The position numbers and the translations under genes were made by a program. This document shows positions 26,888 through 38,117 of a DNA stretch of 60,000 nucleotides, piece by piece. The notes under the pieces were generated by a model that did not search any database, was not told where the DNA came from, and was given only the letters and a program-made list of their open reading frames with translations. The stretch comes from Tubulanus polymorphus (lineage: Eukaryota; Nemertea; Palaeonemertea; Tubulaniformes; Tubulanidae). Position 1 is the first letter of the stretch; every line of letters begins with the position of its first letter. The stretch is from NCBI RefSeq assembly GCF_964204645.1, contig NC_134027.1:23302485-23362484 (forward strand), written 5' to 3'.

Positions 26888-28121
26888 TTAACGACCAACG
26901 CTGGGACCGGTACTACAAGTACCGCTCAAGCATCTTAGCCCGTTACAACAACGTCCAGCGCTTATCCCGGTGCATCCTGTCTCACCCTTTTGAAGGCAAG
27001 CTGAAAAATCATTTCAACCGATCATTTGTTGAACCACTGATTTAATTAAAATCTATGGTTTATACTGAGGTGGATTATTTGCTGGAGGCAGGGAATAGTA
27101 AAAGAATTAGATAGTTTTCAGTCTGGAATATAGTCCTTTTGCCCACAATATAAATTCAACAAACAGTTAGTTATTACTTTTGTCCTGACGTTTCCGGAGG
27201 ATTACTTTCACCAAACTTCGGAGATTTAACATTTGAGATCATTCATCATTAATTATTTGATTTATTTGATTCATGCAAATCAATCTCTGAAGATGGATGT
27301 AAGTAATCCTCCCGAAACGTCAGAACAGTAAAAGAAGTCAAAATGTTAGCGATGTAGATCTGATGAAATGTGTCGAAATAGCAAATAATATTATGACGCC
27401 TTCAATTCGTAATATTCTAAACCCGAATCCATACCTATACAATATATCCTTTTTATGTCTATCACAGGCTCAACATTGCAATAGTCGGGAAAAGTATCTT
27501 ACAGAAAGGCGAAAAGATGCTTTTTGCCTCGCAAAATTTTTATTACCAAAATTATTCAGTTAAAAAAAAAAACTAAAATAATTGCCCGCAGCATGTTCGA
27601 TATTACTCTCATGTCGCATTGTTGCACATTTTGAACGATCAATTTTACATTTAAAACAACTAGATATATTCCATGTAATCTGAATGTTGCCAAAGTCATC
27701 AAAATACCGGTGAAATATGATTATGATGTATAATAAACCAAACTAACGAACTGTATTACGAAAGCGTCTTGGGGATTGATATTCGCAAAATAGAACAATT
27801 TCAGCGTTTAATCTGTGTAAGCAACTTGAATTAATTTTCTTTCGATGATTATTAGATTAAAACGATCGGAATATACTTTTTGACTAATGTAGCTCATCCC
27901 GAGTTGCTAAATCGGAACGCATCTCCAAAATCGCGCTCTTCAGTGAGAAAAAAAACTGTCAAATCTATTCAAATTTACTAAGTCGGAATAAATCTCGAAA
28001 TGCTTCTCTTGCAAATATTTCCCCAAACGAACGGGATTGTTTACTCACCATAGCCGCTCATCGCGCACATTGCCAAAACTCCCAATAACAGGATCAATCT
28101 CGCTACAGTAATCATGTTCAT
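26888..28121 (-). CDS. Peptide gene D: short secreted six-cysteine (ICK-like) peptide
   Basis: Coding exons 28121-28049 and 27000-26888 (61 aa); leader exon donor at 28813; an extra in-frame ATG lies directly upstream at 28124. Differs from gene B by only a few mature-peptide substitutions, including a Gly to Arg change just before the CC pair; six cysteines and Gly-Arg terminus kept. Intron hairpin element and upstream (TA)n as in gene B. Confidence 0.75.
27185..27323. repeat. Hairpin element, copy in unit 4
   Basis: Same CTGACGTTTC-armed hairpin as at 13081-13225, with a slightly shorter loop. Confidence 0.7.
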
Positions 28122-29013
28122 CATATCGGTTTGCGTCTAACGTTTCTAAAAATGATGATTGTATCCTTTTCAGAATAGTTAAGTCTCAACTAAAAGAGTA
28201 ACCATTTCGAATACGAGAAGCTTGAAGTCTTGTTATCGATGTAATGGTTGTTGATACGAATACGTTTTTGTTCTTTGAATATGTGGCCGATTCGCGCCTC
28301 ATTAAAAGATTTCAATCATTTTATACATTTTTACATTTTGTTTTAATCCACGTTAAAACCTATTTTGTTTTAAAGTAGTGATTTTCGTTTTAACGCCCAA
28401 GTTAAAACTAACTTTTTTATTTTTAAGCGACTTCGGGCTAGGCCTAAACCAAAAGAACAATATCATGACACTTAATATCAACTAAGTTCTTTAGATGACA
28501 AATAGTATAAGTTTTGGCGCGGCCTAAAATCGACATAAACCACGTTAAAACGAATATTTCGTTCAAACGCCCTTCAAAGCACAGAGCGTTTGATTTTGTG
28601 AAAATGTGTCGTTCAAACGAAAAGTGAAAAAGATTGATGGGGAAATTCAGCGACATTTTTTCTCTTTTCGATGAGACCCGAACCAGCCACCAACGTACCT
28701 AAGCCGAAATAGATATTTCAATAGACTATTGTAATGGTACCAGTTTGATAGAAAACCATTCTGAGAACCGTACCTACCTTTTCGTTGAAAAAGAATGATG
28801 TCGACAACTTACCTCCAGCAGCAGGGTTTCCAGTTAGGGTGTTTTGCGACGCTGAATCCTGTACGTTTTATGGAATGCGAAGAGTTCCACTTACATATCG
28901 GGTTTCGAATGTTCCAGCATTTCTGGCACAAAATCAATTTGTATGATATTTGATCAGTGACTGCGGAACAATCGCTGGTGACCAGATCGATATCGCTCAC
29001 CAATTCGAATAAT

Positions 29014-29186
<173 letters not shown>

Positions 29187-30911
29187 AACCAATCCATATG
29201 GTACAGTTTTTCTTATCAGTTACGATGCCGCTAGTACCCATCGTCGTGGATACGAGTACTAAACGTTGGCCTCAAGTTTGACACCCGATGTAGGACAGGT
29301 TTTAGTTTAGGTTGCTTTTAACTACGGCTTAGTAAAAATGAATTCCAAACGATGGTATTTTTGCGATGGTTAAAAAGAATAGAAAGTGAGTTAGTTTTTT
29401 TTCGGTAGCAGTTGTGTAAAAGGAAAAAAGCTGTGTAAAAATATCTTCATATACTCCGAACACGGTTAACCTCGATATGAAATCTACAAATATACTTTAA
29501 CTCGTTGGCGATATGAAAATTCTTCTATTTTTGGCAAAAGTATACATAGTCTTTCTAACCTTGCCGCTAAATTTTCGATGAAATCAATAGCATATCCTTA
29601 AGATCTACAAATACCCCACCATTGTGTTAATGAATCAACGTTAAAAAAGCACTTATCAAATCGGGTGGTACAAATCCAATTGAAATTGAATTCAGATTCG
29701 GTCCCCGGATTTAGGAATCCAAAACACATCAATTCAAAGTAAATTTTATTGAGCTAAGCGCCAGTAGATAATTCCGGGGACCACGTCGTGATATGTCATG
29801 TTAACGTCGCTATGCAGTCACCATATCAGGTTAGAAACGCCGAAAATAAGTCTGATTTATTTCATTTCAATTATATTCCCTCTAATGTTTGCATATCAAG
29901 CCTAAAGACGCAATATTCGTTTAAAATCGGTTTGCAATCATTGTTTGGGTTTGAAGGAAAACCGTCCTTGTTCATATCGGTTTACAAACCGATTTTGACG
30001 AGCCAGTGTCTTCACACAGTCTTCACACAATCGTTAGGTGAGCGGTTTGCAACATCACAATCCGACTTTTCAAAAATGACGAGCCTTATAGAAGTGATGC
30101 TTCTTGCTGGTAACACTGTCATCAGCCATTTTGGAATTACCCACAGTAAACTATCGCAATTTGTTTTTGCTACGCCAAACCGGCTTGGGAAGCAATAAAC
30201 CGATGTTAAAACCGGTTCTACAAACCGATCTTTAAAAATGCATCCTCGATTTAAGCAGAAAACCCCTTATCGTTGCTCTGCATTATATTTTGGTTTTGTG
30301 TTCACGACACGACGGAGTATCCGGTTCGTGGGGTATCACGAATCAAAAGAAAGAAATACCAGATAAACTGCAAATTAATTAACTACATTAAAAACGCCAT
30401 TTACAGCTTCGAATGTTTCAGCACTTCTGACATTAAATCAATTTATGCTATATTTGATCAGCAACTTACTGTGGAACAATGGTTGGCGATAAGATCGATA
30501 CCACTCAACCACCAGCCGTTTAACGGACAAATGTCACCAATTCGAATAACAAAAAAGTGACCTTGGATGGTAGATTTATCAAACCAATCGATATTGTGGA
30601 ACATTTTGTCCACATATCAGTTTCTTGTCCGCTATGGATCCATCATCATTGGTATGAGTTCTTTCTAAACGATTGCCTATTGTTTGACACCCGATGTCGG
30701 ACTAGTTTTAGATTGCTTTTAACTACTGCATGCAGGAGTTGAAAACTAAAACCGTGCATTGGCTGTAAAAAAACATGCGCTGTTAAAGATTCATGACAAA
30801 ACGGCTCGCATAGTGAAGGTGAATTCAAAGCGTGTTTTTGCGATGGTTTAAAAAGAAGAAGAAGCGATTAGACGAGAAGATACACAATATCCGTGTATGG
30901 TGATGGCGAGA

Positions 30912-31130
30912 GAAATCCCAACGAAGTACGCCTGATGATGGCTAACACTTGTTAGCCGAAACGTCACTCCTCAAATATAATCACTCTGGTATAGAATCAA
31001 TTTTCAATCTTTGCTTCGTTATTGTCATCTTCACCCGTCAAGGGATTCGAACCCACTACGCTAAAGCTGTTCCCCGAACCCCTTGACCTCACGAGTCGTT
31101 GGAGTCGTTACTAGCCGACCAGAATCCGGG
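30912..31130 (-). mobile_element. tRNA-derived SINE-like segment, unit 4
   Basis: Paralogue of the segment at 16790-17010, with the same B-box-like GGGTTCGAATCC on the minus strand and the same TAGCC-containing tail. Confidence 0.4.
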
Positions 31131-34100
31131 CGTACCAATCACAGCGCTTGTAACAAACCGTCAGTAGACTTCCGTTGGTTTTCCCGTTAAATTGACCAAT
31201 CAGCGAACGTTTTACCGAACAAGGAAGTATTTCGCAAATCGAAATATGACGTCACGCGCAACAGCGCCAGTAATGAAATCACGCTTCGTGAGGCTAGGGG
31301 GCTGGTGGAAGCGAGTTCCGGAGTGATACCGGACCCCTGGCAAGCGAGGATGCGTTATTGTGGGATTTCTCTCGTCAAGAAGAAGCGAGTTCGTTTTTTT
31401 CTTTGTCGCAGCTGTGTAAAAGGAATATCTAAAAAATATAAGTTCATATAAACCGGTTACTTCGATATGAAATCCACACATATTTATCGAACTCTTAGCC
31501 AAACCGACATGGAAATCCTTCGATTCCAAACACTCATAGAAAATGAATGAATCTTCTATAGAAACACTGTACATGTACTTTGAAATGCACTTGATCTCAG
31601 GATTCTCACCAAACATTTATACATTCAGGAGAATTAAACATCATCTAATAATGGATAAACCTTTCTTTTTCTAATATCACGAATTATCAATATAACGTTG
31701 ATCTGAATTTTTGTGTCGCTTTTCGCTATACCTTATTATGATTTTCAAATGAACGCGGTCGGGTGTGTGTTCAGCGTGTGTACTCGTTCCAGTGTCGTGG
31801 GGTTCTCTGAAAATAAACCTGCGGATCTGCGGAAAACAGCGGAATCGGTTGATTTCAAACATCTAGTTATTGGTGACTTGTTCTGGCTAAATCGACTGTT
31901 ATTGATCAAATAATCGGATTCTAAGAGCGCGGCGGGCTTTTACATGATTTTACATGATTTTCACTTTGCTTTCGAATTGAGCATTCACTATAGTTTATAT
32001 TGATATTCGTCGATACGGATCTAACAGATAGATGAAGCTTTAGATTTTCTATTGCGTTCACTTGTCATCGTCAGTCGTTTGTCCGTTGACGGATGAAAGT
32101 GCTTTTCATTACCGCAGTTAGATTCCGAAATGAATGAGTTTCGCATATAGAACTTCAATCATTGAATAATTTGACGTTGTTCTGTCGATAATTCTGTGTA
32201 CAAAAATTGATTAACAAATACATAATTATACAACGATATTGTTCTTAAGTAAGTCTTTTGGAATTCCATTGTGATTAAGCATTCTGAATATCACATTGAA
32301 TTCGAAAGTTTAGTTCTTACCGCGGTACATTAAATGTCATTGGCGTCCGTACGTTAATTTTTCACCAGGGGGCGCTGGAGGGTGCAATTGTCGAGAGTTG
32401 GATTGTCGAGCATTTCGTTACCTTTTCCAAATTTGTCTCTAGACCGAAGAATCTTTTTGATTCCATGCACTTGTTCCGGTCGAAAGTAAGTTTGTTTCTA
32501 TGTTTAGGCGTTTGTTAGCGCCCTAGTGTAGTAAGTGAGGTCATCTTTAGATTTGAATGCATCCAGTGTTTTTGTTTAAATCGAAGCAAATAATTGGGAA
32601 ATTCAGTTCATCCAAACAATCTCTCAACCAGTCTGAAACGGCAGGCGACTGATAGGAGTTAATGGGGTTCCGGCAACACTACTTGTGGCAAGCGGAATTC
32701 CACCATAATCGCTAGTGTACAGTACGACGTCGACGCTGGATTTCTTCTCAAACTCAATTAAAATCTAACAATAATTTCTCGAATTCTATGCATGATATAT
32801 GAAAATCGTGGCACATATGAACTCTAAAGATTAATTAGAGTTTATTTCGATGCGTGATTTGCCCAAAATTTGGATTGGAAGACCGAAAATTGAGATCAAA
32901 ATTACTTGAAATTAAACTAATTTTGATCGTGTGCGTCTGATATCTCAGTGGCGATATCTGACGTGATAGTTGAAGTATCTCGTATCATAAACCATTTGAT
33001 TTTTGAATGTTTCAAGTACATACCACCATTACGTTAAATGATAAAGGTTTTGAACCTGCGCCTAACGCGGATAAACTGAGACCGGCGAAATACGTCCGAA
33101 TTAAGGTTCGAAACATAGATTACAGCTATTCTACTGGTAATGTTCTCATAATCATAGAGTGTATTGGTTGCGAGGAAAGTAACTGTATCAATATCAGCTA
33201 CGAGCGAAAAAAATAAAAATCATCTTACCAATATTAGCTGGTTATACGGAAGCCCATTGGTGACATAACGAGATCTAATCTTTTTCATGATTTCGACTAT
33301 GATCGAGCAAAATATTTCGATGAAAATGACAGGGGCAACCCCAAAGGGAAGGGGTCCGGACCCCCCCCCCCCCTCGCTAGATCCGCCCTTGAAGTCAGGC
33401 ATATTTTTCATGTTTGAAACCAGAATGCATATTTTGTAGTGATAATCTTTCAATTTCAGCTCAGAATATCTTCAGAGATTCTGTTAGTATCAATGTCGTG
33501 TAAGTATCAATTCCATGATGTCCCACCAGGGAGTAGGTTGTTTTGATGTTTAATGATTAAGTTATAATGTCTGTTGTTTTTGTGTAGTTAGTGAGTTCAT
33601 TGTTAGATTTCCCTATAATACCAGTATCAACTGACAGACACGTATTTGTACGATACTTAGCACTGATCTATTTCGCTGCGTCCCCGAATTGTCTAAGCAT
33701 CTATCTTACCAGCGGCTTGTTGAATATTTCTAAGACAATGTTCAATATAACATTGGATTACTCATTTCAACTATAAAAGTCGGAGCGAGAGTGAGCATAA
33801 CCGACAATCCAATGTTCCGCATAGAGCAGTAACTATATTGTTCATTGTTTATGTTCAATAAACACCGCCTTCTGCGCATTGGTGTTTTTGAATTTGTGAT
33901 TTAAAAAAAACTCTGCAATTTATCTATATCAAAAAGCATTTACTCTACGCCTATAAGTCGTTATTCATTTAGTTTCAGCGCCTGTGGTCCTTGTCCTCCG
34001 AGGAGAGTCAACTTCATAATACAACGTACTGTTTCAGACACTTCGATGCTTTTATTTCCATTCAAACGAAGTTAACTAAAACATCACTCCCCCTCGAATA

Positions 34101-34686
34101 ACAGCCAAAAAGCAGGAGGAACTAGAGAATTCATACCATTAGTACTTATTTCTATTATTCGTAATCTAATCATATTGAGTTAATAATCCAACGTGTATAA
34201 AGATGCCCCGTTGAACGCTGACTTGAACCAGTCGAATTGTCTGTATTTTTACTGAAATAGAAATACCACGTGTTTCTTTTGTTCACGGTGTCTGATTAGC
34301 TGCCGGACTCATGGTTTGTCCGAAAAATCGCTTTCTGTACGAATACCGCATCGTTGGTTCCACACTATATTTGATCGGTCCCCTGACTGTTTATTACAAG
34401 CTGTTTTAGCAACTTATATCGCCTGCAATCTCATCCATACCTCTCGGATACGGTTCTAAAAACTCGCGTTAACGATGTCTACCGATGGATAAGATACGTT
34501 AAGTTGGAATCTACGTTTACTTCTCGAATAAAGTGAACCACGAACAAAACTAAGGAAAAACCGATGAATTTGAATATATAGACTTTATTCATAGCTTTTT
34601 GACGTCTCCGAAAGTTACGTACATTCGGAACAGTAGTCCATGCGTTTTAGTTGAACCCGTTTAACGACCAACACAAGTACCGCTCA

Positions 34687-34692
34687 AGCATC
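34687..34692. repeat. Target site duplication, left (AGCATC)
   Basis: AGCATC directly abuts the element start and is repeated at 53748-53753. Uninterrupted units read CAAGCATC at the same place. Six-base duplications are typical of Polinton integration. Confidence 0.95.
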
Positions 34693-34864
34693 AGTAATAG
34701 GGATAATGGGCTTTCAGGCCAAAGGTCGAACGGTCGAGCTCATTAAAAAACAAATATTAAAAGTAATTAAAAACTATAATATATTTTCATAACCGCGTGC
34801 ATTTTATATCAAAACTAAATATTTATTCTAAGATATCAATAATTTTAAATGCATATTGTATTAA

Positions 34865-34914
34865 ATCAATTGGTCGCTCCGCTTCGCTACCGCTCCGCTC
34901 CGCGACCAATTGAT
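34865..34914. repeat. GC-rich hairpin at the centre of the left terminal palindrome
   Basis: ATCAATTGGTCGC and its complement (13 bp) flank a 24-base loop of degenerate CCGCT/CGCT repeats. It stands out in very AT-rich surroundings and lies within a few bases of the middle of the 405-bp palindrome. Confidence 0.85.
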
Positions 34915-35175
34915 TTATTTACAATACACAAATTCATATAATCAAATATATTCAAATGATAATAATTATTCTATTGTTCAACTGAAATACACGCGGTTAT
35001 GAAAATATATTATAGTTTTTAATTACTTTTAATATTTATTTTTAATAAACTCGACCATTAAACCTTTAACCAGAAAGCCCATTATCCCTATTACTCTTAA
35101 AATATTCATATATATGAATAACATTTAAATCATTGAACTTCTAAAATCAATTTTAATAAAAAATTTAGTACTAAA

Positions 35176-35264
35176 ATGGAAGCAAATAAATACTACTGCC
35201 CAACATATAATATCGATATAGATAAATCCCAAAAAGCAAGACACAATAAAACAATAACACATTT
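35176..35264 (+). pseudogene. Fragment of the DNA polymerase N-terminus inside the left terminal repeat
   Basis: ATG at 35176 begins the same reading frame as the polymerase start at 53263 but the match ends after about 30 codons. The second cysteine of the first zinc-finger motif is Tyr here, so the left copy has drifted without constraint. Confidence 0.8.
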
Positions 35265-35274
35265 GTTTTTAGTC

Positions 35275-35348
35275 CAGTTGGTTAAAGCAAAGACATTTAT
35301 CGAATTATAGAACTCAACACATAATGAAAAATATGTTGAATCGTTATA
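35275..35348 (+). pseudogene. Degenerate copy of the HNH gene 3' end
   Basis: Aligns by eye with the last 25 codons of the HNH gene (around 37680-37765): shared CAGTT, AAAGCAAAGA, ATTTAT, AATGAA and GTTGA blocks, with stops and substitutions. Confidence 0.5.
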
Positions 35349-35488
35349 AACACCTGATAATACTCAGCTATATAGTTGGTTGTATTAGCTCTAGTAAACA
35401 TATGTTACCAGCTTATATTTCAATTGTAAAGAGTTAATTAATTTCATTGATCTAAATGCTTTTATTATTGATTTTTTTTTCAACTATA

Positions 35489-35715
35489 TTTACAAGTCTC
35501 AACGCGTTGTGTATACAGCGGAGGTTAGCGAATCACAAATCTCATAATTTACAAATCTCAACGCGTTGTGTATTATACATCATACGGCGGATGTTAGCGA
35601 ATCACAAATCTCATAATTTACAAGTCTCAACGTGTTTTTTAGATGTTTCTGGACAATTAAGCTCTAACCAATCAAAAGTCTCATAATTCGCAAGTCTCAA
35701 CACACTTGTTCTAGA
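35489..35715. repeat. Tandem repeat upstream of a TATA box
   Basis: Four degenerate units of about 59-70 bp, each with TTTACAAGTCTCAACGCGTTG-type and AATCACAAATCTCATAA-type motifs, starting at 35489, 35548, 35617 and 35687. They lie directly upstream of the TATA box at 35736 and may be regulatory. Confidence 0.7.
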
Positions 35716-35735
35716 TGTTTCTGAGCATAGAATAG

Positions 35736-35770
35736 TATAAATAGGCGCGCACATCAGACGCTTGACAGTC
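35736..35770 (+). promoter_or_regulatory. Strong TATA-type core promoter candidate
   Basis: TATAAATAGGCGCGC at 35736 with TCAG and ACAGTC initiator-like sites 18-32 bases on. It is the best host-style polymerase II promoter in the element and would fire rightward toward the HNH gene and integrase block. The first ORF of size begins only at 37117, so a long leader or an intron is implied. Confidence 0.45.
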
Positions 35771-35850
35771 TACGGGTGAAAAGCAATTAGTTGCGTATAC
35801 ACACACAGAACGAAATACCAGCATATATCGATCGCTTTTCAACGGATATA

Positions 35851-35955
35851 GTCTCATAAACATTGTGTCATAACCAGGATATAGTATCATAAACGTTGCG
35901 TCATAACCAGGATATTCTCATAAACGCTGTATCATAACAGTCTCATAAACACCGC
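35851..35955. repeat. Short tandem repeat (CTCATAAACRYTGTGTCATAAC type)
   Basis: Four degenerate units of about 25-35 bp built on TCATAAAC...TCATAACCAGGATAT, downstream of the TATA box and so likely in its transcript. Confidence 0.7.
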
Positions 35956-35967
35956 ATTGATCTAATT

Positions 35968-36004
35968 AATGAACAATACGTTGAGGAATTTGATATCAAG
36001 GATC
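35968..36004 (+). pseudogene. Second fragment of the HNH gene 3' end
   Basis: A 37-base stretch (starting TAATGAACAATACGTTGAGG) is essentially identical to the end of the HNH gene at about 37746-37782, followed directly by unrelated sequence. A recent short duplication. Confidence 0.75.
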
Positions 36005-37084
36005 TGATGTTTATACTAGAAAATGATTCTATTTGAGCCTATATACATTCAATGTACAGAGCTATAGAATAAATCTATAAATTCACAGCTGTTACAGCTG
36101 TTACTATGACGCCGAGACATTATGAATCATTATTACAAACATGCAGAGAAAATTCTAGAACCGGAACCAGATGACGTGGCATAATCAACGACGTGTTCAT
36201 TATAGAAATCACCCCGGAAATGAAAAGGCGCCGTAATATTGTGCTCAGGATATTCTATCTTTCGAAACGAAATTAGGAGTTTATAGTATACAATTATAAA
36301 TCTAAATGTAAGTACTGTTTGTTGTAGTTATTAAGGCTATTAAAAATGAAACCTTTAGATATATTTAAGTGTATTTAGTATATCTTTTAGATAGCTAGAG
36401 TTACCGCTAATATCTTTTAGATTAATAAAAAGTCATACGCATCAAGAAGCGATAGAGAAACTCAAGATACTCTTTCTGACTGAGGAATCAACAGCAATGG
36501 ATATCGAACCAATAGAAATTAACTTAAGAAACACCAAAAGATCAACGAAGAAACTATATAAGAATTTCAAAAACATTGAGACTCCAATGATTAAGTTTAA
36601 CATTTGTTGATGTAGTTAAATATTTACCAGCAATTGAAAAAATGTTTGTAATTATAAATTGTATTTATAGAAATCAAATGATGTATTAGAAGAAATGACT
36701 GAACAACTTGTATAATGTATTGTGTAAATCTGATTTGTGAATTTTCTATGTTCAGTCGTTTCTATTATGATTAACGCATACGCATTAAGCAAAACCGGCC
36801 ATAAATGGCCGCATGTGACACATGTAACGCATGTGACGAGGGACATGAATGCGTTTGAATTTTCTATGTTCAGTTGTTTCTATTTTACAGAATTTATAGA
36901 ATGAATTTATAATTATGATTAACACATGTGCATTAAGCAAAACCGGCCATAAATGGCCGCATGTGACGCGGGTATTGTAACTGGTATTATTTAGATATCA
37001 AGGAATCGAAACAACTTATCAAAAGCAACGAAGAATGAAAAAGGATGACGTTGGTCGAAGAAATGGAAGAGGATTATAAAATAT
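36005..37084. other. Left-arm region without a supported gene; direct repeats with a hairpin
   Basis: Only very short frames (for example 37 codons at 36497-36610) without recognisable features. Two direct repeats, 36737-36819 and 36855-36968, share TGAATTTTCTATGTTCAGT and end in AACCGGCCATAAATGGCCGCATG, a 7-bp-stem hairpin; the second copy has an insertion. The region may be decayed coding sequence or control DNA. Confidence 0.5.
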
Positions 37085-37119
37085 TAACCAATTTAGTAAA
37101 AAAATATGTATAATAAATG
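37085..37119 (+). promoter_or_regulatory. Replication-class start motif of the HNH gene
   Basis: CAATTTAGTAAAAAAATATG then TATAATAAATGG, matching the block upstream of the polymerase, the 113-aa protein and the zinc-finger gene. Confidence 0.55.
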
Positions 37120-37791
37120 GAACCAGAACAACCACAAACTATCAATATTACAAATAACACTGGCGTTATAAACATATATTACAAGAAGTGTTCTAAATGT
37201 GAATTAGATAAATCATTAACAGAATTTAGTAAGCGTAAGATTAGCAAAGATGGTTTTCAATATTACTGTAAAACTTGCATTAAACTATATACTAAACAAT
37301 ATCGAGAAGATAATATAGAACATTATAATTATTATATGACAAAATATATGAGAGAAAGATATCAAACAGATCTTAATTTTAGATTGAAACAATGCTTAAG
37401 ATCTAGATTAACACAATTATTCAACAAAGAAACACATTCAGAAACACTATCTAATTTATTGGGTTGTTCAGATGAATTTCTCAAATCATGGATTATATAT
37501 CAATTCGATGATAAAATGAATATAGATAATTATGGGGATTATTACCATATTGATCACGTGTTACCAATATCTAAATTTAACATGAATGATGAATACAATA
37601 AAAAACTTATTTGGGGTTGGAAAAATTTAAGACCTTTAGAAAAGAAAGAAAATCAAATCAAATCTAATAAACTAGATTTACAGTTATATTTTGAACAGTT
37701 AACAAAAGCAAAGAAATTTATTGATCAATGGAATAATAATCCAAATAATGAACAATACGTTGAGGAATTTGATATCAAGGATCCGAAATGA
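37117..37791 (+). CDS. HNH endonuclease with N-terminal zinc ribbon
   Basis: 224 aa. Residues 25-54 hold a CxxC...CxxC zinc ribbon (C25, C28, C51, C54) of the type found in front of many viral and phage HNH proteins. The nuclease core is YYHIDHVLPISKF (H144, D146, H147) followed by WKNLRPLEKKENQIKSNK (168-185), the usual H-N-H layout. These enzymes cut DNA and are often homing endonucleases; as part of a Polinton it could act in replication, recombination or self-spread. HNH is not one of the core Polinton genes. Fragments of its 3' end at 35275 and 35968 and of a neighbour's start at 37837 suggest that the gene arrived by or caused local duplication. Start chosen for the promoter-like ATAATAAATGG context. 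Ends in TGA. Confidence 0.8.
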   Translation: MEPEQPQTINITNNTGVINIYYKKCSKCELDKSLTEFSKRKISKDGFQYYCKTCIKLYTKQYREDNIEHYNYYMTKYMRERYQTDLNFRLKQCLRSRLTQLFNKETHSETLSNLLGCSDEFLKSWIIYQFDDKMNIDNYGDYYHIDHVLPISKFNMNDEYNKKLIWGWKNLRPLEKKENQIKSNKLDLQLYFEQLTKAKKFIDQWNNNPNNEQYVEEFDIKDPK

Positions 37792-37836
37792 CTTATCTGG
37801 ACAGTTATAACTACTGCTCCTAATAGATAAACAAAA

Positions 37837-37883
37837 GTAGTGAGATGGTGCTGTACAGCACCCACATGGTGATATCAAATAGA
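37837..37883 (+). pseudogene. Remnant of the start of the 131-aa membrane-protein gene
   Basis: Encodes GAVQHPHGDIK then a stop; the same motif (VVQHPHGDIK) starts the gene at 38728. The match is also visible in the DNA, with shared CACCCACA and GGTGATAT. Probably left behind when the HNH gene inserted or duplicated. Confidence 0.6.
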
Positions 37884-38117
37884 TTTTAAATAAAATATAA
37901 TAAAAATTACATACCTTCAACTATCTATTATTTCTATTTTCATTTTTAATATTTTCTTTTCAAAAAGAATATTTTATATCACAAATAAAAAATACTAAAA
38001 AAACAATAACTAATACTAGAATTCTTTAGCTTTAACTAGCTAGTATTAATCTAAAGAGATACTGGTATCATTTTATAATACTTATAATACTATTCTTATT
38101 AAATTTCTCTAATATAA
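37884..38117. other. AT-rich intergenic region before the plus-strand gene block
   Basis: No gene. The last 25 bases (TTATTAAATTTCTCTAATATAAATG) loosely resemble the virion-class start motif. Confidence 0.4.

Larger units (their letters stand above)
34693..35264 (+). repeat. Left terminal inverted repeat, with nested palindrome
   Basis: Matches the complement of 53175-53747 with about eight differences by eye, all in the inner part. The outer 405 bp (34693-35097) is an imperfect palindrome: the terminal AGTAATAGGGATAATGGGC reappears inverted at 35077-35097, arms of about 120 bp pair, and a GC-rich core sits at 34865-34914. The inner end contains the first 89 bases of the polymerase ORF. Confidence 0.9.

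Noticed and set aside
34693-34715. TAGGGATAA at the element tip resembles part of the I-SceI site
   Set aside because: Only a partial match to a long recognition site; likely chance. The HNH enzyme here belongs to a different nuclease family.
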